NCBI GenBank assembly: GCA_030077755.1
Contig: JAQJZZ010000012.1
Location: forward strand, 1,736,001 to 1,800,000
Direction: 5' to 3'
Origin: Filosporella fistucella
Taxonomy: Eukaryota; Ascomycota; Leotiomycetes; Helotiales
Length of the DNA stretch: 64,000 bases
The notes beneath the pieces were generated by a model. That model saw only the letters and a program-made list of their open reading frames with translations. It ran no database searches and was not told the DNA's origin. Below, piece after piece: positions 22,568-35,399 of this stretch. Made by a program: the position numbers and the translations under genes. Every line of letters begins with the position of its first letter. Positions within the stretch are counted from its first letter, which is position 1.

Positions 22568-25500
22568 TTACAACAACCCCGTTGTATCAATCGTAATGCC
22601 ATTAAGCTCGGTGACCAGTGCTCGAATATCAGCAATACCTGCATCGACATGTGCATTGTTCTGTCCTCCCCACTCAGCTTCTATCTCTGCAAGGGCATTC
22701 GCAGCCCATGCACGTGCATGAAGAGTCATTGTTCGGAGGAGATCTGGGAACCAGAGTGACCACTGTTAGAGCAAAGAGTTAGCACTTATATCTAGGGAAG
22801 ATATAGAAAAATGAGAAAGTTGAAGACAACATACCCATGCTTGCAAGTTTATAGTTTCGGTTGGATTATCAGCATTCCATTGTGCGTCCGCTTCACCGTG
22901 GATAGCGTGGATGTCGTTAGCTGTTTGAATCCAGCGACGGGCTCGTGGATAGTTCAGGTAATTGAAAACTCCCACAATATTGCCTGTTAATGCGTTAGTA
23001 GAATTCTTCATCATCTCCTTACTCCAGAAAAATTATAACGGGCTACTTACGGAAAGGCTGCACCAAAGCAACAACAGGGTCGTCACTTCCACGGTGATCA
23101 TTAGTATCCAGCCAATTGTCCAGCTTGTCAGCGTCAATGAGCTGCTTCAGTAGCCAGATCTAGGATTGTATTTAGCGTCATCCACGAGATTAAATTACCA
23201 CTTACCATTTGTTTCATATTATTCATATCTGCTTCAAGCACCACGAAAGGCGCTCTATTGTTCACCGATCCTAGAGAGATAGCAATTCTTACGATATAAG
23301 TTCCAGAGTTTTCCCCTCCTCGAACAGGCCCAACATTAAGCCAGTTCGCACGTTGAAAAGCTTCGGCGAAGAATCTAGGATTGATAGGTGTAAGAGCTGG
23401 TGTATCACCAGATTGCAGTTCTCCGGCTGCTGCATCTCCGAAGAATCTAGGCATGGTGTTGAGTTCCACACCATGTTCGTTATGGTAGAAATGATCGATA
23501 CCCAATGGCTAAATAATGTCAGTGCTTCCTTCTCTACGGAAATGGGGCACTTACTGGTGGAATTGGAACATTAGGAAGCACCCGCTCTACAATCTCTGTG
23601 TCTTGGCAATCATCCCAATTGTTAATACCCAAAGCATGATCAAGCTGTTCATCGCCTTCAGCACCATAGTTTGCCCAATCTCCTACACTAGGGAAAGGTT
23701 CATCATTCCATGATATTGTCCTTCGGCTGGTGGCTCCGCTTGGGAGTGTGATAGTATAAGTGAAGCGACGAGTGCCATCACCTGCTCGCTCCTGCAGCAA
23801 GCCGAGAGATCGTGGTGGTGAAGTGATGATTTCCCCTTGAGCATTGCGTCGAACTTTCGTTGTCTTCTGTCCCCGACCTGCAGAAGGAACTCCATCGTCG
23901 TCGTTGTCACACGCAAGGAGGTATGCTCCAGAGGTATAACAAGTAGGCACCGAGCAATTCATTGTCTTGGCCAGATTCCTTGGACAGCTCAATGCGTCTT
24001 TGAGACCTGCTAAAATCGCAGCACCATCGAAATCGATTTGATGTCCAGGAGGCCCTGGCTTTTTGGGGTCCCCATCGTCTCCAGGTGCACCCGCAGCAAC
24101 GGATTTGGCGGCAGGTTTAGTTCCAATAGGTATCGACTGTTGTGGCTCACCGGCCCACTGTTTGAAACTCTCAGTATTTCCAGTCGCATAGAGCACGGAA
24201 TGAGCGGCAGAGTCGCTGCCCACAGAAACCGTAAATTTCTTGTCTTTAACCTCAATCGCCGCATACGTATCCGTTCCAGCTGTGATATTGATACCCAAAA
24301 CCTCTCCAGTGTTACCAAACTTGTTGAATACAATTTCTAAACCGGCTTCTTGGAATGTATTGATCTTGAGACCGCCATCCGTGGCGTCCTTGATCCTGCC
24401 TCTCAATCCATTGTCGACAAAATGCAGCTCAGCATTGCCTATCTGGCTCTTCATACTTTGTGGTACTGTCTGTTCTAAGTTCATCTGATGATCGTAGGCA
24501 ACAGAAAAGTTTCCGTCGAGCTCCATGTCAGCTGTAATCATAAGCTCGGCATTGAGCCAGGGCTGCATGTGTACAATTCCCGGATGACTGAGTCCACTCT
24601 TCGTGATGGCTGTGCGATAGAGAGCAGCTTCCGTCTTGCTGGAGTCTTTGATGGCACCGTATGCCGAAATGTCCAGATTGTAATTGAGATCCGTTTGAAC
24701 ATCGAAGAACGAAGTGACTTCCGATGAGGCAAATGGCACAATCGTCCCAGTAAAAGTAAAGCCAAACCTATATCGAAGTCCGAATTGTCCACTTGCGGCG
24801 ATGTCCAAATAAGCATCATTTGCTGCAATACAGGATTTCTTGACTGCGAGAACTCGTTGACTGATTTTGCTGTTCATTGTGCCCCATACGGCTTTGCCTC
24901 GAAGGGTTTCAAATTGAGCCGCCCACCAGTCAAGTCTACCGAAGCCACGATCCTCGAGGACCCTCTTTCGGAGTGTGCCGGGAGTATCGACAATTGTGTC
25001 CCAGTATCCAGGAACGTTTGAGTAATCTATTCGAAGGGAAATGCTTCCACTGTCTCTTCGGACAAGAGTAAAATCATAGTCAAAGACCAGCTCCATGACC
25101 GTGAAATTGCTGTAGCCAAACTCTAAGGGCAGGGTCTGATTCTTTGCAGTCCTTGTTTCGTGAGCAACGACATATGCACCAGGACCACATTTATCTGGCA
25201 TTCTGAGAACTGAACAAATGTTAGCTCTGCTTGCGGACTGATATTATGGGTGTTTTTGAGATGAATCCAGACTAACCAGTTCCAGCGATTCCTCCTAGCA
25301 ACATATCATCGCAATTCGAGTCGGGTCCATCATTTGTACAGATATATCGTATAGTCTGCCTGTGATCTCCAGTAATTTCATCGCAGTACAGCCATTCCAA
25401 ATGGGAGCCATCGCGTTTGCTGACGCCAGAGACGGCTTGTGGATCACCATCTATGAGGATAAATCCGATAGCGGAAGAATCCATGCTGCCCATGTTTCCA

Positions 25501-28500
25501 CCGTCTGGGAATTGGATATCATATTTGACGGTATTGGATGCGGCGGGAACGGTCTCAAACAAGTATTCCAGCTTGACGGGAGCGAATGGTTGCTCTGCTG
25601 GAGGATTGCTACTTATAATCAGTACTGATTCGGACACAATATAAGGGTCAGGGGTGGTGATTATAGAGCTCAAAGGTGTACCCGATCCATAAACGAATGT
25701 TTCCGATGCGACACTAGGAATGTGATCAACTTACCAGCAGCAGACTTTACTTCTTCCGTATCTGCAGGTACTTGTTCCATCACCATATCGATCAGTCATA
25801 AGCTCAATACTTCCGTCATCCTTTCCATCACTATTGGTGCAAGTATTATCAGCACAGTCACCCTTCCCAATCCAATGACAATTGGTGAATTGTTTAGGTT
25901 TCGGGCAGCAAAACTTTCGGAAGCCGTTAATAGGAGGGGATACAGGAGAGCCACCTCCATCGTCGCCTCGATCACAGTCCCTAATGGTTTATTAACACCA
26001 AGTCTTGGGTAACTCGATTGAGTACTCACGATGCGGTATAAACCTTAGTTACTTCTTCGTAGTCGGTAGGACAGTCCTTTCCACACTTGGAGTACTTGCA
26101 CTGATCGATCATAGCGGCCCATCGATCTGCTTTGCAGCAGAATATTTGCCATCCAGAAGTACAATGATGGTGGCTGCCGTCACCATCTGAGCCTCTGACA
26201 CTCAGTAAATTGATTTCTCCTCCGTGGCACTGTCCATTGCAAAGGCCGCCACTTTCACCTCCTCGCCATTGGCAAGATGATGGAGCAGCTGCAAGAGCGT
26301 TAGCACATAATTTAGAGCCCGTGAATAATCCACTTACCAGTAGTAGGGCAACAAATACTCTCCTTTTTGCCTTTTCCACATACCCGCTGACCAACGCGTA
26401 AAAAGCCCGCATTTACTCCACAACTCTGATCCCCATCCGCCTCAGAGTCATACCAACACTTACTTATGAAGCATCCTTTACCGTTGGACCAACTTTGAGA
26501 TACTGACTCACCATCGGGTGAGATTTTTCCAGGAACTTGGTGGTTGAATGTTCCGAAATCTAGACCCAGCAAGCCAGATAGTGCTGTAAATTTCTTGTCA
26601 TCGATATCAACGGACCAAATCATGAGACCACCGAGGCTACCAGGTGTCAGAGATCAGGACAGGAGGATATATTGTGCACCACTTGGGAGAGATGCTTACC
26701 CGACAGAGTTGGCCCAATCAACCTTTTGCTTGAAAGTTTCTTTGTCGTCATAGGAGACCTAGGAATTGTGAGCATACGAACGGCTCTCCATCTAGAGCGT
26801 GGTTGAAAAGACATACCCATTGATTGTCATCGTATCGTACATACTTGACCGCCGCCTCGACATCGTGAATAGGTGTACTACTGCGTCGCGACAACTGAGA
26901 TCCTGTATCTGCATTGTTCCCAAGAATATCTTGGATCTCAAAATAGCCTAGGATACCGCCCTCTCCAGTGCAAGGTCCTTTGTTGGACAGACCCCCGAAA
27001 CTGCAGCCCGGGGTAGCACAATTTGTGTCTGTGAGAGTAAAGCTTCGACCGTAGAAACCAGTGCCTAGAACAACTTTCGAGGGAGAAACGCCAACTCGCC
27101 ATAGTAGCTCAGCCGCAAGCTTAATCTCAGTAAGGTTAGTGTGGCCATGAATGATGGCACCGATAGGGTTAAGCCTATCCCAGAAACCATGCAAATCATA
27201 GCTGGAGATTAGTGGTCAGCCTATGTACATTTTCATCTGTTGGAAAAGCATACCTCATCATGTTGATCCAGTCTACATAGGGCTCCATGGCCGGCAAGTC
27301 AAACCATCTACGGATAATCAGTCAATTATCCAGGTTAGGAGAGCAGACTCATGACTGACTTCAAATACCAGTACGAAGTTGGAATCGTGAAGGTCAATCC
27401 ATATTTGCGGCCAGTTCTATCAAAGGTTTCTCGAAGAGTCTTGACAAGCAGCACAAAATTGGCTGTATCCTCAACCTTGCCTCCTCTATCGGGAGCGCCT
27501 GGATATTCCCTAGTAAAGCTGTCAGTATTGTCGCATCGTTGGGTCCAATCTGAAGCCACACGTACCAGTCGATATCTAGGCCATCGAAACCATAAAGCTG
27601 CCCTAAAATCAGCAATTGATTCATTGGGAATCTGGTTTAAGCAGTTACCTGCATGAATGAGACGACATTATTGGCAAATGTCTGCCTTTTCCCCGCATCT
27701 GCTGCAATCTCACCAAAAAGTGGCTGGGTAACAGTATCATTATCAGAAAAAGTCCAGCCGCCTATTGCGACAAAAACCTCAAGGTCTCCATTGCCAGATT
27801 TGGTAGACCTAACATCGGCAACTTCTTTGAAAAGCTCAACTGGAGTCTCCGAATCCATAGTAGTGACCTTATATGTACCAGGTTCAATATATGCAAATGC
27901 AAAATTAACGTGAGTGAGCCCATCGACTGGGATACTACTGGGAGACATTTGATGACAGATTCTTCTTGCGCCCCATGCTTCGTAGTAACCTACGACTCTC
28001 TTCTTGACATCGATGCTGCTGCCACCGCTAGGAGGGCCTGGGTGGCCGCAACCGCTTTGGCAACCATCGCCACAGAAGTCATCGGTTGTACCACAGAAAC
28101 TATGAAATTAGTAAAGTCAAGAAATATCGACTTGGAATGGAGATGAACGTACCCGAATTCCGAACAACACACTTTCAATGGACACTCAGCGTTTGCTGGG
28201 ACCGAATATTGACCACACTCGGCATGGGCATTGCAATTAGAGGAGCATCCTTCACCGCAGTATGTCGGCCCTGTGAGTTGAAGTTAGCATTCGTATTTTA
28301 TACTGGCATCATTATTGAAAACATTCATCTCTTAGATGGAAAGGGTATTCATCATATTCTCAAAGACCCACGCTATTACGAGCATTGGCTCTTGTAATTA
28401 CCAACAGAGATTCGGACTTGTTCAGGAGTCGAAGGAATAAGAAAACGGACATTGAATGACTTACCGTAACCGCAGAATCCGCCGACGCCGCAACAAGCAC

Positions 28501-28771
28501 CATTGTGGCAAGGTCTTGAAGCATCACAAGAAAAATCCTCCCGTCGAACTAAAGAGTGATTCGAAAGAGACCGAGCAGAAATGTCTTGTAACGAAGCAAT
28601 ATCAACTACATCTACTTCCCTCGCCACCAAGACAGAGGGGGTCTCATTTTCCGTTGGTAGGGCGGCAGAGTTGTACAGAGTGAAGAGTAAGGGAAGAAGA
28701 ATAAACAAAAAACCAAAAATGAGTGTGAGAGGACGGAGTCTGTCCAACGGACTACCCATGTGAGGAGCCAT
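22568..28771 (-). CDS. Large GH18 chitinase with chitin-binding domains (subgroup C, killer-toxin alpha-like architecture)
   Basis: Seventeen exons whose frames all join, giving about 1,700 residues. Exons: 28771-28465, 28270-28153, 28099-27649, 27597-27566, 27509-27360, 27307-27254, 27201-26817, 26758-26700, 26636-26338, 26288-26030, 25980-25735, 25608-25277, 25209-23555, 23508-23206, 23159-23051, 22983-22835 and 22762-22568. The start could also be 28759. A hydrophobic leader (residues 13-35) precedes two hevein-type chitin-binding domains (about 82-112 and 119-160) and a GH18 barrel from about 172. The catalytic motif D297-G-L-D-I-D-W-E304 is split by an intron and intact. After the barrel come cysteine-rich segments (about 575-790) and a long C-terminal region without a known catalytic domain. 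Relatives degrade chitin and are named for the Kluyveromyces killer-toxin alpha subunit. Unlike many relatives it has no LysM domain; the divergent neighbour supplies them. The exon 11/12 junction is uncertain by one codon. Confidence 0.9.
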
Positions 28772-29824
28772 AACTAGGACGTTGAGGAGCACTTCGTGAA
28801 GTCGAAGTGAATCAGGGTCTTGGGGACCAGACAAGTGACATGTTGTAGATATGAAAGAAGTATTTCGAGGGGCTTTGCATTCGACAAGATGGGGGTGACG
28901 GAAGGTGCCTCACACCTGCTCACAAGCTTACATGGATCGCTCGTATGTAGCAAGAAGTTGATGCTCCTTTTCCTTGCATATTAGGAGATCCGCAAGGATG
29001 AAGATAGGGAGTCGAGGATATGATCGTCACCAGATGCGATTTCAACCTCCTATGCAACCCATACCCGGCGTTATCAGCAGTCCAGACCTTGTTGATATGC
29101 CTCCTATCCAACTGTGCCGCATTCTGACGATGAAATACGTCTATAATTGATGGAGAGACTGTGAACTTCTCACCTTGGCATTCGGCGACCGGACATCGTC
29201 CCTAAAGAAACGTTTTCGGGGGTCTAAAACCTGCGGGCCGTACCCAGTAGTGGCGGGTAAATACAAGCTTATATGCAAGTGCCGCATTCTCTTTCAGTCC
29301 GCATTCAATCAACGTATCAAGAAGAAGGAAAGAGTGGGCTTTTCAGGGGGTCATTGGTACCTGCATGAGAAATCGATAAGGCGTATAGTCTTACTGTACC
29401 GATGAGAGAACACCTTGGAAATTGCATCAACAAACAAATCTTAAAATCTGACGTTCAGTAACGAATTGAATATTGGATGTTCACACCCTCAAGTTGAAAG
29501 TAGAGATAGATCGGCGTATCTTACGATGTGGCCAATGTCGCAACTTGGTACCACACCACGATATATCTATTATGGGTTGGCTGACTGACCTGTGATCATG
29601 ATACTTACAGGAATCATGTTTAAACCTGGTGCAATGCATGCGGCGCATTTGACCTAGGTGAGGGGTATCTCAAAATCATTACATCTCGGAGATTGTTCAC
29701 GGGAGAGTCGTGCAATACTTTTTCCGTCCCGAATGACGATCTTGATGGTCGTGGGCTTGAGTATCTCCCCTCACTGCGCATTCATTTAGTCCCAGGTGTA
29801 TCGGCATCACATCTGAAGGCAAAA
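28772..29824. promoter_or_regulatory. Bidirectional region between chitinase and LysM genes
   Basis: 1,053 bp between divergent starts with no supported gene inside. Co-regulation through this region is likely by analogy with other fungi where such pairs occur, but I cannot point to a defined site. Confidence 0.5.
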
Positions 29825-32643
29825 ATGTCGTCTCGGCTGCCCCTCATGTCTAATGTTCCTCATACATCAAGCCGAATTGCCTTGCTGGTTGTACTGCTCC
29901 TATCCACAGTCTGTTTTGGTCAAAGATTTGGGAATTCGTCATTCGACGCCGACTACGCAGGTGTCTCGACTGCATGCGGAGCGACCCTAAATCCTCAGTT
30001 AAGTTGCGACGACGTGCTCGGCGAAATTGCATGGGAGTCTGAGTATCTCACGGCGACGCAATTGACAAATCTCTGCAGTGCATCCTGTGTTGCATCGTTG
30101 AGAAGTGCTAGAAGCAGCATCGCGAGCGCTTGCACTGGCCCAACCGATGTTATCGTAGATAGTGGGATAGCATATCCAGCGACTTTCGTTTTGGATCATT
30201 TGATCAACGCATGGCAAACTACATGCAGAAAGGATGCGTAAGATCCCCTCAACTTTGAGACAATACTTCAAAAGCTGATTCAACCGTAGGAGCTCTGCTC
30301 AGTTCTGCAACCTTTTGTTCCAGCAATGGCTGAACCAAACCACCATACCGGCAGATGCTGCATGTTCGGATTGCATGCTGGGAACAGAGCAAGTAGCCTT
30401 GGGCTCACCTGTGGGATATTCGGACAACTTTGCAAGTGAATTTGCTTCTGCAACTTCCAGCTGTGGAAAGACTGGCTATGCATATTCCACGCCGACATCT
30501 TTTGCGTTGAATGGGACCACGCCCACTGCTACTGGGTCTCCGACTCCAACTTGTACAAAATCGTACACCATAGCGAGTGGAGATACATGCGTATCCATAT
30601 CAGTCGCTACAAGTGTGTCGACGTTTGGTCTGGTCTTCTTGAATTCCTTCGATGCGGGGTGCACCAACTTTCCCAAAGTCGGCACGGCCATTTGTCTGCC
30701 TTCGACATGCAAGACATACACAGTCAAGACCAATGATACTTGTCTAGACATCATACAGCATCAAGACACCAATGCTACGATCGTTCAGTTGCAATCGTGG
30801 AATATGAACATCAACCGGCAATGTAGTAACCTCCAAGACTATGCCAATACCACGATTTGTATCAGCGCGCCTCTGGCCATTGCAAATGCGTCACCAAACA
30901 ACACAAACCCAGTTCAGTCAACATTCATAACCGCGGCACCAATACCAACGGATGTCGTAAACAATACCAATACTTATTGTGGCAAATACTATGATGTCGT
31001 CGCGGGAGACGAGTGTGGCCTTATCAGCACTCGAAACGGGATCTCTTTGCAGGATTTCTACTTTTTGAACCCTGAGATAAACGCCAATTGCACAAACCTG
31101 TTCCTCGGTTATTCATATTGCATCGCCCCTGTCGGGGATATTGCAACTTATGCCAACTACAGCGGATACAATCCAACGACTGGTCCTTGCGCCACCGTTT
31201 TTGCACCGTCCTCATGTTATACCGCCATTTCAACCATGACATCGGCATCGTTCTTGGACTCAAACCATACGTTCTCTGGACCAGCTGCACCAACTACGAC
31301 GGCCACACTCCCCCCAGCTCTCCCTTTAGCGGCCGGCACAAAAACAGGATGTTTCTTGTATCGAGGATATCTGAAATCCCCAAACGCAACGACACAAGCA
31401 GAGATCAACTCTTGTAAATTTCTCAGTTTCCTGTTTGGAACGAAAAGGTCTGATTTGTTGGCATGGAATCCCAGCTTATCGTCGAGTAATTGCGCTTTGG
31501 CACCAGGTTTGAGGTACTGCATAGAACTCACTGATCGTAAGTGTCTCATAATTCCGCCTTCCAGACCCTCGGCATCGCTATGTTCCATGCTAATTCCAAA
31601 CAGCTTCAGTGACCACAACCACATCAGATGGACCGACCTCGACAGGCACATCAATTCCAGGACCAACTCAGACAGGCATAATTTCTACTTGCAATAAATA
31701 TGTGCTTCAGGAGACAAACGTATTCTGTCAGGATATGGCCAACAATGCTGGCATAACATTGACGCAGCTTTACGCCTGGAATTTGGCATTGAATGGTGAT
31801 TGTTCTGGTCTCTTTCCGGGCTATGCATACTGCATTGGGATATCATCCACGTCGACAAGTTCCTCGGCACAACCGACAAGTACTTGTGCAGGGACAGCAC
31901 CTCCCGAGCAGACCCAGGCGGGAATTTCATGCAATTGCAACAGCTGGGTCAAGCAGATTGACGGCGTATTCTGCTTTGATATGGCAGCAGCAGCAGGAAT
32001 ACCTCTCTCAACCCTCTATAGCCTCAATCCAGCTTTGAAAGGAGATTGTTCGGGTCTCCAAGCTGGTTATGCCTACTGTCTGGGCTTAGCAGGCAGTATC
32101 ACCTCGGTCGTCTCATCGACGAAGACTTCATCAACAGCCGCACCAACCTCTACCTGTGCAGGTACGGCGCCTCCCGAGCAGACTCAAGCTGGAATATCCT
32201 GCAATTGTAACAAGTGGGTCAAGCAGACTGATGGAGTGTTCTGTTTCGACATGGCAGCTGCTGCAGGCATTCCCTTGGCGACACTATATAGTCTCAACCC
32301 AGCTTTGAAAGGCGACTGCTCAGGTCTACAAGTCGGGTACGCATACTGTCTTGGCCTAGCTGGTTCGGTGGTGTCGTCGACGACGAAGACCACGAGTACT
32401 TCATCTGCAGCTCAGCCAACATCCACCTGTGTTGGAGGCGTTGCTCCTCCCGAGCAAGTCCAGACCGGCATTTCCTGCAAATGTAATAAGTGGATCAAGC
32501 AGGCAGATGGTGTGTTCTGTTTCGACATGGCCGCTGCTGCCGGGATTTCGTTGCAGACTTTATACAACCTCAACCCGGCACTGAACGGAGATTGTAGTGG
32601 GCTTTGGGCTGGGTACGCATATTGTGTTGCTGTAGCACCATGA
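29825..32643 (+). CDS. Secreted protein with eight LysM-type modules
   Basis: Three exons: 29825-30237, 30290-31536 and 31604-32643, with introns of 52 and 67 nt. The product is 899 residues. I chose ATG 29825 because it opens a signal peptide (IALLVVLLLSTVCFG); an upstream in-frame ATG at 29693 would bury it. A Cys-containing N-terminal domain (about 35-220) precedes LysM-type modules near 226, 277, 370, 470 (degenerate), 583, 666, 756 and 848. The last three are almost identical (GVFCFDMAAAAGI and GDCSGLxxGYAYC) and are separated by Ser/Thr/Pro linkers with PPEQ. LysM modules bind chitin oligomers. Secreted fungal LysM proteins shield or sequester chitin, or modulate the fungus's own hyphae and hosts. 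Its divergent partner is the chitinase. Confidence 0.93.
31880..32640 (+). repeat. Three tandem copies of a 270-276-bp LysM unit
   Basis: The string CTCCCGAGCA recurs at 31901, 32171 and 32447, each followed by the same linker-plus-LysM coding sequence. Spacing is 270 and 276 bp, both multiples of three, so units were added in frame. Copies two and three differ mostly at linker codons. Confidence 0.9.
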
Positions 32644-32771
32644 GGTGGGATTTAGCCATTTTTGTGATATGTCTGCAGTTTCCCTTCTTGTATAAATAGT
32701 AGTAGGGGATCGTGGGAAGAGTTTTCAGCTTGCATTAGAAGCTGTTGTGGAATTTTGTAATAATGCTTCTT

Positions 32772-33461
32772 TCAGCCCCTGTAGACATAATCCTTTCCAC
32801 GGAACATCTTCCTGTACCCAAAGTCTATGATCTCATGCCATACTTTCTGTAGCCACCTCGGCGTGGTCTTCTGATACCCATAAAACGTAATTGAATTAGG
32901 GTCATCCTTTGATGTACCTCTCCCCGCAGCTGCAAATTGTATGCCCTCGCACGCCTCATCGTAATCCACGTCTACCACCGTGATGACAACCACGTCTTCC
33001 CCTTTGCTAGCTTGAGCATATTTCTCGCCTTTAGGGACAATCTCGAGAGGATCGGGGGCTTCGAATATGGTCTTGATGGTCCCCTCGTCGATTACAACGA
33101 AGGTTCCGTGCCGCATATCGTGAAATTCATTGTTTCTTAGCACACCCGTCTCGTATTCTGCTGGCCAGCCATATTTGGCACGGAAGTGTGTTCGTGCTTC
33201 TGCGATCGTGGCAGACGGAAGACGAATGAATTCAATATCGAGTGGGATTTTGATTCCCCATCGCTCTTCGATGTTGAGCCGTAAGTTGGCCTCGATATAG
33301 GCCTTGAATCGTTCGCAGACACGCGCATCGAATGCTTCAGCTTCGTTTGGACCTGCGATAGTTTCGTTCATGGGATACGTGCAATAAACTGTGAATCCCC
33401 ATACGCCCTGGTCCTCCTCCATACGGAGAGCCTTCAGAAATTGTTTCGCGTCTTGAGCCAT
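32772..33461 (-). CDS. Unrecognised 229-residue cytosolic-type protein
   Basis: A single-exon gene starting MAQDAKQFLKALRMEEDQGV. It has no signal peptide, transmembrane segment or motif I know. The composition is that of a real globular protein: hydrophobic strands such as GFTVYCTYP, TFVVIDEGTIKTIFEA and DVVVITVVDVDYDEA alternate with charged helices (EAFDARVCERFKAYIEANL). It ends in a basic patch (FGYRKMFRGKDYVYRG). Function is unknown. It is convergent with the LysM gene, with 128 bp between stop codons. Confidence 0.75.
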   Translation of the reverse strand: MAQDAKQFLKALRMEEDQGVWGFTVYCTYPMNETIAGPNEAEAFDARVCERFKAYIEANLRLNIEERWGIKIPLDIEFIRLPSATIAEARTHFRAKYGWPAEYETGVLRNNEFHDMRHGTFVVIDEGTIKTIFEAPDPLEIVPKGEKYAQASKGEDVVVITVVDVDYDEACEGIQFAAAGRGTSKDDPNSITFYGYQKTTPRWLQKVWHEIIDFGYRKMFRGKDYVYRG

Positions 33462-35198
33462 GGTGGGTATTCGTGTCAGATATGTTGAAAAAGTCGCAGT
33501 CGAGGAGCACGGCTGACAAGCAGTAACCTCTATTTATCAAGTCACTTCGCTGGTCATTGCGATTTCGGGTGTATTTGACAAGGTTGAAAACCTGGTTGCG
33601 GAACGTTTCCAGGCTTGTTGTACCCTGAAAGGAGTGAGGTGAGAGCTGCCGGGTGCTCGCACGTCGGAAGACGTGCGAACGTATTTCCGAGCACGAGATT
33701 TCAAAATATGAATTACAATAGATTTTAGTATGAAAATCGGCTTCCCCAGTCGTATCAAAGACTAAGAAGATTATGTCGCTCGAGTAATGGGAACCGACAA
33801 AGCGACTGCGGCTTCCTGATCCGTAGCCATACATTGGTGAGTAACACGTGACCATCACATTTGTCGTAGACCAAGGCATAACGGTGAAGGAAGGGCAGTA
33901 AGCCTTTGTCGATGAAGCTGAGCAAGCACTATAGTCTATATGAGACAACTTGTGACCCTGTCAGGGATGCGACCAGAAAGACGGGATACTCGTCCGTGAA
34001 CGGTCATAAAGTGAACAAGGGATAAGAGCGAGGAGAAAGCACTATTGTCGATTGAAGTAACTGCTCGCGAGGAGTTCTAAGATGATCGTATGATTTTGCA
34101 TGTTGTGGCTGTAATTGTGGATGGGGGTGACCGGTGGATGAGAGGTAAGAGTTAGAAAAGTTGTTGCAGACGAGTGACATCATCATAATTGGCAATTCAG
34201 CGCTGCCAGGAACCGTGCTCAGAAGCGGGATTCCCCCGGAATTCCCCAAAGGTGGACGGTAGCAACCAAGGTGGAGATGAGCCAACATTCCAGGCGCGTT
34301 AGCGGGCAGCCCACTGATTAAAATCCGAATCAATAGGGGTAACTTACTGAATAAACGTGCATTCAATGCACATAGACTAGCGTCTTTATGCTCAGCCGAA
34401 CATTGACGAAAGCTTGCAAGGTTAACAGTTACCAAGTTACTACTTAGCATAAGTTACTAGAACACGACAAATATAGTTCGTCTAAGAGGTGGGCTTGCGC
34501 ATTTCTCGCTTTGCATTGGTTACGGCCACAAAGTAGCGAATTTCGAGTATACACACGGAGCACAAAGATCGCCTCGAGGTTCGAGACTGCTGGAAACCCT
34601 GCCTAGCACGGAAAGAGCTAGCAAAAAATTACCTTCCTTCTAAAAATGGTATAGCATTCGTCCACTATGAGCCCGATCCAACTGTTGCATATCGCGATGG
34701 CTGGCTTTTGCATTCCACGGAACTAACTCCCGGGATCCAATATGCTCTCTAATTTGGCCTAGACGTTGGCATACCTTAACTAGCTCTAACACAAGTAGTA
34801 CATATCTCGATTGACCTCCTCCCAATGATACCGCTTGCGTTTCTTTCCAACGCTAGCCCAGCTATTCCATAGGGGTGAAACCCCCAAAAATCGATACCAC
34901 TCCTCCATAAAACTGATACTTACTTTGTTGAGAATGGTGTGAATGTAACTCACGTTTGCAGCCGTGTGCGGCCAAGCCACCAAATAGTTCACGCTCTGTG
35001 ATAAACAGTGGCGTCCTTCGTACCTTTCCCACCCAACCATGCCCCGTCGCTTTTGGGTAGATGGTCCCAGGCGGTGGGGGATCATCCCTAGTGTGTTTTC
35101 TCCCTAAATTAATATCTACTCTTCTATTCCCTAGATTCAACTGGAGGCGATTCTTTCTCATCTATAAATCAACACAATCCACATTCTGCGCATCGACA
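33462..35198. other. Intergenic, possible degenerate repeat near 34.5-35.1 kb
   Basis: No gene is supported. Several overlapping short frames between 34640 and 35161 (minus) have transposase-like charge runs such as KKRKRYHWEEVNRD but no diagnostic motif. The last 60 bp before 35199 look like a promoter, with CTATAAATC at about 35162. Confidence 0.4.
33657..33678. repeat. Perfect 9-bp hairpin upstream of the 229-residue gene
   Basis: TCGCACGTC, a GGAA loop, then GACGTGCGA. The arms contain ACGT/CACG cores of the kind bound by bZIP or bHLH factors. It lies about 200 bp upstream of the start at 33461. Confidence 0.5.
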
Positions 35199-35222
35199 AT
35201 GTCGATAATCAAAGATCGCTTA

Positions 35223-35311
35223 ATCGTTCGGCTAGCACCCTTACACCCACTACTAATCCCAGTATTGGGTGAGGGTAAGCAATGCGCGAAACGCCAGCAA
35301 TACGCGAAATT
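35223..35311 (+). repeat. Left 89-bp inverted repeat of the pogo-type element
   Basis: Starts ATCGTTCGGCTAGCACCC and is an exact reverse complement of 37100-37188 by eye. Confidence 0.88.
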
Positions 35312-35399
35312 TATATGGGAAAACTAATTAAAATACGTAAAACTACATCAACACCGGCTGGTAAAGGCTAAATTTGCCAGAATATAAGAGGTTATTATA

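Noticed and set aside
22568..25277. A separate gene for the C-terminal half of the chitinase, starting at the methionine codon at 25201
   Set aside because: All junctions from 28771 to 22568 keep frame, and the reading GTVLRMPDKCGPGAYVVAHE spans the splice before that codon, so one gene is simpler.
34640..35161. Cluster of minus-strand frames resembling a transposase
   Set aside because: Charge runs only; no DDE motif, inverted repeats or target duplication found.
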